Assembly: GCA_041159865.1 (NCBI GenBank)
Contig: JBEAXK010000079.1
Coordinates: forward strand, 1 to 64,000
DNA: 64,000 nucleotides
Origin: BJGN01 sp041159865
GTDB lineage: Bacteria > Bacteroidota > Bacteroidia > Chitinophagales > Saprospiraceae
Reading direction: 5' to 3'
A program made the position numbers and the translations under genes. The notes under the pieces are model-generated. The model saw only the letters and a list, made by a program, of their open reading frames with translations. It did not search any database and was not told the DNA's origin. Positions 18,901 through 25,298 of this stretch are shown here, in pieces (positions within the stretch are counted from its first letter, which is position 1; each line of letters begins with the position of its first letter).

Positions 18901-19364
18901 AGTTCATTGTGTCTGTTTACCCCACCTGGAGGTCCAGATTTACAAATATAAATATCCAGCCATCCATCGGCATTAATATCCACAATGCTTACGCCAGTTG
19001 TCCAAACACCCTCACTTCCAATACCTGCCTGTATGGAGATATCTTTAAATTTAAAATTTCCTTTGTTTAGGAAAAGTTTGTTGGCCACTAAATTTCCAGA
19101 AAAAAAGATATCCAATAGGCCATCTTTATCAAAGTCACCTAAACCTACGCCACCACCATTATAAAAATTCCGAAAAGTATAAGGATTAAGTTTTTCAGTA
19201 TAGCTTAGTTCATTTATAAAATCGATACCAGTGTCTTTTGCTTCGTGCAAAAGAAATAATTTATTTGTTTTGATATTTTCGCTTGAGGAACAAGCATTTG
19301 TAATTAAGAGAAGAAGGAGAAAAACGGGAAGGTTTAATTGAATATTCCCTAAGTATGTATTCAT
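15987..19364 (-). CDS. CRTAC1-like FG-GAP/ASPIC-UnbV lipoprotein 3
   Basis: 1,125 residues with a lipobox ITNAC (Cys25). It again has seven calcium loops (DFDKDGLLDIF to DLDNDGDLDLV), an ASPIC/UnbV domain (RGFMSSVDYRLNFGLG, IIEWPDDRQ) and seven loops (DFNRDGLDDFY to DFNKDGHLDIL). It is the first CRTAC1 gene after SusD. A hairpin at 19379-19420 separates it from SusD, and I see no separate promoter in the 74-base gap, so its expression probably depends on read-through. Confidence 0.9.
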   Translation of the reverse strand: MNTYLGNIQLNLPVFLLLLLITNACSSSENIKTNKLFLLHEAKDTGIDFINELSYTEKLNPYTFRNFYNGGGVGLGDFDKDGLLDIFFSGNLVANKLFLNKGNFKFKDISIQAGIGSEGVWTTGVSIVDINADGWLDIYICKSGPPGGVNRHNELFINDGNGIGKIPTFTEMAKNYRLDDQGLSTHAAFFDFDKDGDLDLYLLNNSLRSIGGYDLRKDQRKIPDPDGGNKLYRNEGTFFSDVTLKAGIYSSAIGFGLGVTIGDINKDGWQDIYVSNDFFEKDYLYINNKNGSFSEKLEEYLQEISMGSMGADLADINNDALPEIFVTEMLPESDNRLKTTAQFEKWDKYQTNIIQGYYHQFSRNSLQLNNGPNANGEISFSEISRFSGVHATDWSWGALIFDMDLDGLKDIFVANGIYKDLLDQDYVNFIGNPDLVRQIILQKKQVIKQLIDSIPSNKIPNFSFKNEGSYQFSNKAKDWGLDLPSHSNGSAYGDLDNDGDLDLVINNVNMPSFIYENKSTTLLKNHHFLTLNLVGEGLNTFALGSKIHLYSKNKIYYQELAPMRGFMSSVDYRLNFGLGQDSIIDSLIIEWPDDRQTKLYQVQTNKFLTVFQKEAKVFDKPRYHLATNKKNQLFFQEPIPKGVVFKHIESNYVDFDKERLRFNMISNEGPCTCSGDFNRDGLDDFYIGGARGQAGRLWIQHNTGQFKYLENTLFDEDKDSEDTGCVFFDADNDGFPELYVSSGSNEVNNSSLTLMDRLYVNKKGKSLVKSQQILPSPANLESTSAVKAADFDSDGDLDLFVGGRVSPNYYGQPVNSYLLQNDGKGNFKDVTSTYIPELKSLGMVTDAAWLDYNKDGKMDLIIVGEWMPVRLFIQLNGKFIDHSTQAGLQYTNGWYHSISVGDVNKDGFPDIVLGNHGLNSRFKASVTQPIRLYVNDFDNNGTVEQILTRYYDGKELPLHLRTDLVLQLPYLKKKYLRFTNYKNQGISDIFTKEQISSSLQLNAFNLSTSLFINNQGKKFMQKSLPAEAQFSPVYSLLTADFNKDGHLDILMGGNQSKAKPETGIYQGSYGLLLKGHGNGSFSVLKQNESGLFIKGEMRSLTTIRVNNKPNIIVGKNNDFPVFLSY

Positions 19365-19378
19365 AAGTAAATGAATGA

Positions 19379-19420
19379 AAAAAAGAAACTCCCGGAGGAA
19401 TTCTTCGAGAGTTTCTTTTT
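19379..19420 (-). terminator. terminator or attenuator between susD and the CRTAC1 genes
   Basis: AAAAAGAAACTC and GAGTTTCTTTTT form a 12-bp perfect stem with a partly paired loop, followed on the minus strand by a T run. It lies just after the SusD stop. With co-directional genes downstream, a partial terminator that lowers expression of the lipoproteins relative to SusCD is the simplest reading. Confidence 0.7.
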
Positions 19421-19438
19421 AAAAAAATCAATGGATGA

Positions 19439-21028
19439 TTAATTATATCCAGGATTCTGCTTCAATTTAGCATTTGAGTTTAATTGAGGCTTTGGAATTG
19501 GGAATATAATCTGGTGTGGTTTAGAAGCAGTTGATGGTTTTTCCCACCAGGCTCCACTCCATTTTCCAAAACGGATCTGGTCCTGACGACGAGTCATCTC
19601 AGCAAACATTTCACGACCTCTTTCTTCAAAGATTTGATCTAAAGTGAGCGTTGAGAAAGCATCTACACCAGCACGCTTACGTATTTGATTTACAAGTACG
19701 AGAGCTTTTGCTGTGTTGCCTCTTCTGAACTCAGCTTCAGCTAATGAAAGGATGATATCACCTAAACGGAAGATAACAAAGTCATTACTCATGTTAGGGG
19801 TACCACCTACTTCATATTCGTATTTTCCAATACGAGCTCCACCTTGTCTCCAGGCATTTGGGAATATCTGGTTAATTTGTGGAGTGAAGTTCAAAGGAGT
19901 TCCATCAGGGTCACCTGCATCGACACCTGGGTCTTGTGCGCGTGAACCATCAGGATTAAACTGAGGACCTACAACGAAGTTTGATAAACGCTTGTCAAGG
20001 GTACCTGTTGATGGAGCAGTTGCTAAACCTTTCCATACATTACCTTGAGGGCCGGGATTTTTAGCAGGGTCGATATATGAATTATAAAATTCTTCTACAA
20101 CAGAATAACCATTCCAAGGCTGGTCGGTAAGTTTATAAACACCTTGGCTTGCGTAGTGTAATGTCATCATAGGCCAGTTAAAACCACCTGCGAAAACTTT
20201 ATCATAAGCATAAACCATGATATTTTCTGATGATCCACCATTACGAACAGAGAAGTTATCAGAATAAGTAGATTGCAAGCTGAAAGGTCCTTTATCAACT
20301 ATTTCCTGAGCGTCAGCCGCAGCTTCAGCCCATTTTGCCTGATTGATATAAACTTGTGAGTTTAAATATAATTTGCAACGAATGGCTAATGCGGCCCATT
20401 TAGTCATACGACCATAAGTCTTCGAATCTTTAGAAGTTGGAAGAACAGGAATAACCGCATTCAATTCAGAAAGAATAAAGTTATAAACTTCTGCACGAGT
20501 GGCGTTAGCTGGTGCTTCTTTAGCTGTAAAATCTACTACTAAAGGAACATTTCCAAAAGCATCCATAGCCCAATAGTACCATAAGGCACGAACTGCACGT
20601 AATTCAGCTATAAAGACTTTTGACTCAGGAGTTCCTAATTTTTCGAATGAGTAAATCAAACGATTTGCAGTATTAATACCGCCATAAAGGAAACCCCAGG
20701 AGTTGTTAAAAAAGTCATTATCAGAAGTAAAGTTATGCTGGTGTAAGTTTATAAGAATACCACCGTCATACCAGTCACCCCCTTTTGTGGTGATTACTAA
20801 TTCGTCAGAAGAGATTTCACTCATGGACCATAAATTGCCATGGTTTCCTAAGCCGCCAAACGAAGCATAAGCTTGTCCCAAAGCAGCAATAAACTCTTCG
20901 TCCGTTTTAAAGAAATTATCCGCAGTAATATCGCTGTACAATTCCTCTTCCAGGTTTGTACATGATTGGATAGACAGTGTAAGCACAAATCCAACCAATA
21001 ATATGCGTTTAAAGAATAAATTTTGCAT
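19439..21028 (-). CDS. SusD/RagB family nutrient-binding lipoprotein
   Basis: 529 residues; lipobox SIQSC (Cys23), then EEELYSDITADNFF and EEFIAALGQAYAS, the usual SusD N-terminal helix. The TPR-like scaffold (ELRAVRALWYYWAMDAFGNV) and the C-terminal RGREMFAEMTRRQDQIRFGKW block ending in IPKPQLNSNAKLKQNPGY are diagnostic. It forms the surface lid of the SusC transporter and binds the ligand. The stop is 74 bases from the next CRTAC1 gene, and the start is 19 bases from the end of SusC. The substrate is not predictable: no glycosidase or peptidase gene adjoins it. Confidence 0.95.
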   Translation of the reverse strand: MQNLFFKRILLVGFVLTLSIQSCTNLEEELYSDITADNFFKTDEEFIAALGQAYASFGGLGNHGNLWSMSEISSDELVITTKGGDWYDGGILINLHQHNFTSDNDFFNNSWGFLYGGINTANRLIYSFEKLGTPESKVFIAELRAVRALWYYWAMDAFGNVPLVVDFTAKEAPANATRAEVYNFILSELNAVIPVLPTSKDSKTYGRMTKWAALAIRCKLYLNSQVYINQAKWAEAAADAQEIVDKGPFSLQSTYSDNFSVRNGGSSENIMVYAYDKVFAGGFNWPMMTLHYASQGVYKLTDQPWNGYSVVEEFYNSYIDPAKNPGPQGNVWKGLATAPSTGTLDKRLSNFVVGPQFNPDGSRAQDPGVDAGDPDGTPLNFTPQINQIFPNAWRQGGARIGKYEYEVGGTPNMSNDFVIFRLGDIILSLAEAEFRRGNTAKALVLVNQIRKRAGVDAFSTLTLDQIFEERGREMFAEMTRRQDQIRFGKWSGAWWEKPSTASKPHQIIFPIPKPQLNSNAKLKQNPGYN

Positions 21029-21047
21029 TGTTTGATTTTTTTGATTT

Positions 21048-24011
21048 TTAGAAACCTAAGTTGGCACCTAAGGTGAAAATACGAGTAGTGAAGTAGGTTG
21101 ATCTCCTCTCAATACCAGGTGATAACGGGTCGCCATTTTCAGAATCAGTAAATCTTACTTCTGGATCAATACCTGTATAGCCAGTAATTAAGAAAGGATT
21201 TTGAGCAGAAAGATAGAAACGTATGCTTCTGATTCCTGATCCCGCTTTAACGTTCATTTTATAACCAATAGTCGCATTATCAAGCTTAATGAAATCACCT
21301 TTTTCAACGTGAGTGCTGTTAACTTGTGCTTTGGTAATTTTTTGGTCTAAATACTTTGTGTTAACAACATTGTAATTGTTAACCGTTGTAGTTTCCAGGT
21401 TTTCGTAGAAACCACGGTAGCTATTCCATAATTCGTGACCAAAGGCACCTCTGAAGAATAAGTTTACATCCCAGTTTCCAAAAGTAAAGGTATTATTGAT
21501 ACCAGCTGTTAAAGTAGGTAAGCCTTGTCCAACGACCGTTCTGTCATCGTCGCAATCGCAGAATTTACCATCTCCGTTCAAATCTTTGAATTGAGGTGTT
21601 CCATTTGCATTTACACCAATCTGGATAGGTCCCCAGAATTGTCCTAATTCTTCTCCTTCTTTTACGCGGATTAAATTGGTGTTATTCTGACCAGGTGAAC
21701 CCATACCAGCACGGAAAAGTACGCCACCATTACCAAAACTTAAATCACCAGAAGTTAAACTTTCAACTTTTGTTTTGAAAGTAGCTAAGTTGATACCTGC
21801 TGTCCAGCTGAATTTTTCTTTATTTACAATGTTGTAATTCAAAGCTGCTTCTAAGCCTGTATTGGATAATTCACCAATGTTTACTAAAGTTTGACCAAAG
21901 AGATTTGGTGGAACTGGTACGTCAACTAATAAAATCAAATCTTTTGTTGTTCTTGAATAGTAATCTATAGTACCTGTTAAACGGTTGTCTAACATGGCAA
22001 AATCAACACCAAAGTCAATTTCGTTTTTAGTCTCCCAGGCTAAATCAGGATTTGCATTGGAAACTGGACCGTAAGTAGGAACATAAGCACCGTCAATAAA
22101 GAAGTTACCTTGACGGCCAAATCTTTGAAGAGAAGCATAAGAGCTTGTAGGCTGGTTACCAGTGATACCCCAGCTACCACGAAGTTTCAAGCTGTTTATA
22201 CCTGGTAATTCAAATAAGTTAGATAAGGTAACACCTGCACTAACCGCAGGGAAAAGACCCCATTTGTTATTCGCACCAAAACGAGATGAACCTTCATAAC
22301 GAGCACTTGCAGATAGGTAATAGGTTCCATCTATATTGATATTTGCACGTCCGAAGAAGGCAACTAATCTGTTAGAGTTTTTATAACTACCTACACTTCC
22401 TAAACCGTTTGCGAAGTCTAATGCAGCTCCCATATTGTTATAGGTAAACGCATCTGTCAAGAAATTTCCTCCCTGCATGTAACTGCCTTCAAAAACGAAG
22501 TCTTGGTAGGAATATCCACCTAATAAAGTAACGTTAGAAGAAGCACCAATTGATTTATTGTAATTTAATGTTGCTTCTAATAACTCGTTATAACGCTCAT
22601 TAGTGTATTTTGTAGCTAAACCTTTTCTACCAAATCCTCCTCCAAATTTTGAATTTTTTGGTGAATAATCAGCTCTGAAATCAGATTCCCACTGACTTGA
22701 ATAGAAAACACCAAAACGTAAATCATCCGTTAAACTGTAATCACCGCGTACACTGGTTAGAAGGCGAGAGTCTTTTCCATCATGAATATTTTGTTCTGCA
22801 ATCGCCAGAGGATTGAAGAAATCAAATATATCACGTTGAGCATATCCCCCAAATCTTCCTCCAGCTGTAGCTGAAGTAGTCGTGTTATCATAAACTGGCA
22901 TTGTCGGATTTGCAATCACTGCATATCTGAATGAGTTAGCATCACCATAAGTTGCTTCTCTTGTTGTAGAAGAAACATTGACCGTGAAAGTAGCCTTATC
23001 ATTGAAAGCCAATTGAGTAAGATTTATTCTACCATTTAACTGGTTAAATCCTGAATTGATACCAATACCGTTCGCATCACGTAAGTTCAATGATGTACGG
23101 AAAGTCGTGTTGTTTACACCACCGCCTAATGAAAGGTTGTGAACCTGAGAATAACTGGTATTTGTAACTAAATCTAACCAGTCTGTTGTTGCGCCTAAAT
23201 TTGGTGCCCCAGGAATTTTACGAAACTCGTCAGCGGTCATAACTGGTATTTTCCTTGCAAGGCTTTCCATACCAACTGAACCATTATAATCGGCAGTTAC
23301 CCTACCTGATTTTCCAGTTTTTGTTGTAATAAGGATTACACCACTTGAACCACGAGTACCATAGATAGCTGCAGCAGAGCCGTCTTTTAATACATCAATA
23401 GAAGCAATGTCATTCGGGTCAACCGTACTCAATGAACCACCAATTACTCCGTCAATTACCACAAGTGGTTCTGCATTTGCACCCACAGTAGATACACCTC
23501 TCAGACGTATCTGGAAACCACCATTTGGGTCACCACCTGGACGTACAACGCTCAAACCTGCTACCTTACCTTGAAGTAGCTGGGCAGGGTCGTTTACGGT
23601 TCCCCTGTTGAAATCCTCAGATTTCAAACTGGTTACCGCACTGGTAATTTCCTTCTTCTTTTGAGTACCATAACCAACCACAACTACCTCACTAAGAGCT
23701 TGTTGTTCAAATGCTAAACTTACATTGATTGTAGTACTGTTTCCTACAATCACATTTTGCGTAGCATAGCCAGTAAAAGAAAAAGAAAGTGTTGCATTAG
23801 CTCCGACAGTAAGTGTATAACTACCGTCTAAGTCTGTAACAGTTCCATTGGAGGTTCCAACTTCAACGACGTTAACGCCGATGAGTCCCTCTCCATTTCC
23901 TGCATCAATCACTTTTCCACTGATCTTGGTTCCCTGAGCATTAGCCATTCCAATTGCTAATACGCTAAGACACAAAACCGAGAAAACATGTTTCAGAAAT
24001 CGTTGTCTCAT
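21048..24011 (-). CDS. SusC/RagA family TonB-dependent outer membrane transporter
   Basis: 987 residues. Signal peptide to about residue 26 (ANAQ), then a CarboxypepD-reg-like beta-sandwich (ISGKVIDAGNGEGLIGVNVV), the SusC signature VVVGYGTQKKKEITSAV around residue 110, a plug domain (GVSTVGANAEPLVVIDGV; GTRGSSGVILITTKTG) and a 22-strand barrel ending in FTLGANLGF. It lacks the extra N-terminal domain used with anti-sigma factors, so regulation by a linked ECF system is unlikely. The first gene of the locus, with its own promoter. Confidence 0.95.
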   Translation of the reverse strand: MRQRFLKHVFSVLCLSVLAIGMANAQGTKISGKVIDAGNGEGLIGVNVVEVGTSNGTVTDLDGSYTLTVGANATLSFSFTGYATQNVIVGNSTTINVSLAFEQQALSEVVVVGYGTQKKKEITSAVTSLKSEDFNRGTVNDPAQLLQGKVAGLSVVRPGGDPNGGFQIRLRGVSTVGANAEPLVVIDGVIGGSLSTVDPNDIASIDVLKDGSAAAIYGTRGSSGVILITTKTGKSGRVTADYNGSVGMESLARKIPVMTADEFRKIPGAPNLGATTDWLDLVTNTSYSQVHNLSLGGGVNNTTFRTSLNLRDANGIGINSGFNQLNGRINLTQLAFNDKATFTVNVSSTTREATYGDANSFRYAVIANPTMPVYDNTTTSATAGGRFGGYAQRDIFDFFNPLAIAEQNIHDGKDSRLLTSVRGDYSLTDDLRFGVFYSSQWESDFRADYSPKNSKFGGGFGRKGLATKYTNERYNELLEATLNYNKSIGASSNVTLLGGYSYQDFVFEGSYMQGGNFLTDAFTYNNMGAALDFANGLGSVGSYKNSNRLVAFFGRANINIDGTYYLSASARYEGSSRFGANNKWGLFPAVSAGVTLSNLFELPGINSLKLRGSWGITGNQPTSSYASLQRFGRQGNFFIDGAYVPTYGPVSNANPDLAWETKNEIDFGVDFAMLDNRLTGTIDYYSRTTKDLILLVDVPVPPNLFGQTLVNIGELSNTGLEAALNYNIVNKEKFSWTAGINLATFKTKVESLTSGDLSFGNGGVLFRAGMGSPGQNNTNLIRVKEGEELGQFWGPIQIGVNANGTPQFKDLNGDGKFCDCDDDRTVVGQGLPTLTAGINNTFTFGNWDVNLFFRGAFGHELWNSYRGFYENLETTTVNNYNVVNTKYLDQKITKAQVNSTHVEKGDFIKLDNATIGYKMNVKAGSGIRSIRFYLSAQNPFLITGYTGIDPEVRFTDSENGDPLSPGIERRSTYFTTRIFTLGANLGF

Positions 24012-24151
24012 AAAATCTGGTTTAAAAAAATGCTTAATAAATGTTTAATCTTAATGATTTATTTAAAGTTTAAGTTTCAATTTGATTTTTCATTTTTATG
24101 TAAATGCAAATGGTTACACTTACTAAAATTAATGAAATTTCAATTTGGCGT

Positions 24152-24187
24152 CAAAAATAGATAATTTATCTATATAATATAACCAAA
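24152..24187 (-). promoter_or_regulatory. susC promoter with overlapping palindrome
   Basis: On the minus strand TATTTTTG (24152-24159) is a perfect Bacteroidota -7 element (TAnnTTTG). A TTTG at 24184-24187 could be the -33 element, though the 24-base spacing is longer than the usual 19-21. A 17-base palindrome, ATAGATAATTTATCTAT (24157-24173), overlaps the -7 element and lies in the spacer, an operator-like position. The leader to the start codon would be about 130 bases. Confidence 0.5.
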
Positions 24188-24277
24188 ACATAAAATATTA
24201 ACTCTTTTGCGATGAATGTAACCCTTTTATATTCCGTTTAACGAAATCCTATTTTCTTTCGCTGCTTTTAACGTGAA

Positions 24278-24769
24278 TTAAACTGTTTTGAATGGTATCC
24301 AGCGTTCTTTAAATTCATTTAGTGCTTTATTTTCTCTTTGATACATTTCTTCTTTTTCTATGTCGGTCTTATCTTTAAATCCACATAAATGTAAAATACC
24401 ATGAATAATGACACGTAATAGTTCTTCTTCGAAGCTTACCTTATAAATTTGGGCGTTGTCCTGGACTCTTTCGATACTAATGAATATGTCGCCTTCAATT
24501 GCTGGCGGTGGCGTATAAGGAAATGTAAGGATATCTGTTAAAGTGTCATGTTGCAGGTAACTGACATTCAAGGAATGAAGATAATTATCACTGCAAAAGA
24601 TGAAATTTACGAAATTTAATTGACAAGCGTACTCAAGGATGGTAGATTCAATCCAAAGGATCGTTTCCTTTGTTCTACTAAGTTCAAATTCAATATCTTC
24701 ATTATAAAATGAAATTGGGGATGACTCATTTTCATCTTCTTCAGGGAAAACAAAATTTTTGTCATTCAT
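24278..24769 (-). CDS. ybeY: YbeY endoribonuclease (16S rRNA maturation)
   Basis: 163 residues. The C-terminal HGILHLCGFKD motif (His123, His127) is the YbeY/UPF0054 metal-binding signature, preceded by DTLTDILTFPY and GDIFIS blocks that are also typical. The third ligand, His in most YbeY proteins, is replaced by FKD, so Asp133 may serve. YbeY takes part in 16S 3'-end processing and ribosome quality control. The start overlaps the upstream kinase gene by 4 bases, so the pair is translationally coupled. Confidence 0.9.
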   Translation of the reverse strand: MNDKNFVFPEEDENESSPISFYNEDIEFELSRTKETILWIESTILEYACQLNFVNFIFCSDNYLHSLNVSYLQHDTLTDILTFPYTPPPAIEGDIFISIERVQDNAQIYKVSFEEELLRVIIHGILHLCGFKDKTDIEKEEMYQRENKALNEFKERWIPFKTV

Positions 24770-25152
24770 ATTTTGAAATGCATTTCGACGGTACGACCAT
24801 TATCCTTATATTGAATCTGATCGCACAATCTTTGCATTAAAAAAACACCTCTGCCACCACACTTACAAATATTTTCGTCACAAGTTGGGTCGGGTACAGC
24901 GGCAGGATCAAATCCACATCCCTGATCAGAAACACGAATGGCTATGGTATCTGATTTTTTTTGCCAGTTTATTTTGACTACCTTATTTTCATCATAATGA
25001 TTGCCATGAGATATGGCGTTGGTTACTGCTTCCGTTAAGGAAATCAGCATATTGCCGTGGACTTCTTGGCTTATCTTGTACTGATGAACTACATCTTGTA
25101 CGATGCTGTCAAGCACATTAATGCTCCTTAGATTAGAGGGAAGTTTAAGCAT
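24766..25152 (-). CDS. RsbW-like ATP-binding protein (serine/threonine kinase / anti-sigma type)
   Basis: 128 residues, a stand-alone GHKL ATPase fold (HATPase_c_2). The N box is SLTEAVTNAISHGN with Asn45, G1 is DQGCGFDP (76-83), and G2 is GGRGVFLM (99-106). This matches RsbW/SpoIIAB-type anti-sigma kinases, which control sigma or anti-anti-sigma factors. The ATP-lid region is unusual, with Cys at 91, 96 and 98 (TCDENICKCGG) plus Cys79 and Cys110. It overlaps ybeY, an arrangement seen in other Bacteroidota. Target unknown. Confidence 0.85.
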   Translation of the reverse strand: MLKLPSNLRSINVLDSIVQDVVHQYKISQEVHGNMLISLTEAVTNAISHGNHYDENKVVKINWQKKSDTIAIRVSDQGCGFDPAAVPDPTCDENICKCGGRGVFLMQRLCDQIQYKDNGRTVEMHFKI

Positions 25153-25155
25153 GAT

Positions 25156-25219
25156 ACACTACAATTAGGTTCCAAAATAATTAGACGATTTGTAGCCGTC
25201 TAACCAAATCAAGTAGTGT
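25156..25219 (-). promoter_or_regulatory. long hairpin abutting the start of the RsbW-like gene
   Basis: ACACTAC (25156-25162) pairs perfectly with GTAGTGT (25213-25219), and TTAGACG (25181-25187) with CGTCTAA (25197-25203); between them AATTAGGTT can pair with AACCAAATC apart from one mismatch. In RNA this is a long stem whose 3' foot ends 3 bases before the start codon, so it could mask translation initiation. A transposon relic or protein operator is also possible. Confidence 0.45.
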
Positions 25220-25237
25220 TCACGGGATTATAGTTGC

Positions 25238-25286
25238 AAAAGTATATCCGAAATGTGAGAAAGTCAATTTTCGGATATACTTTTTT
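25238..25286 (-). terminator. strong terminator after the DUF4175 gene
   Basis: A perfect 16-bp stem (AAAAGTATATCCGAAA with TTTCGGATATACTTTT) and a 15-base loop, flanked by T runs. It lies downstream of the minus-strand DUF4175 gene and separates it from the kinase-ybeY pair. Confidence 0.8.
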
Positions 25287-25298
25287 ACCAAGGCTATT

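Noticed and set aside
24012..24151. Possible riboswitch in the susC leader
   Set aside because: The roughly 130-base leader is AT-rich with no stable nested helices that I could find and no known riboswitch motif.
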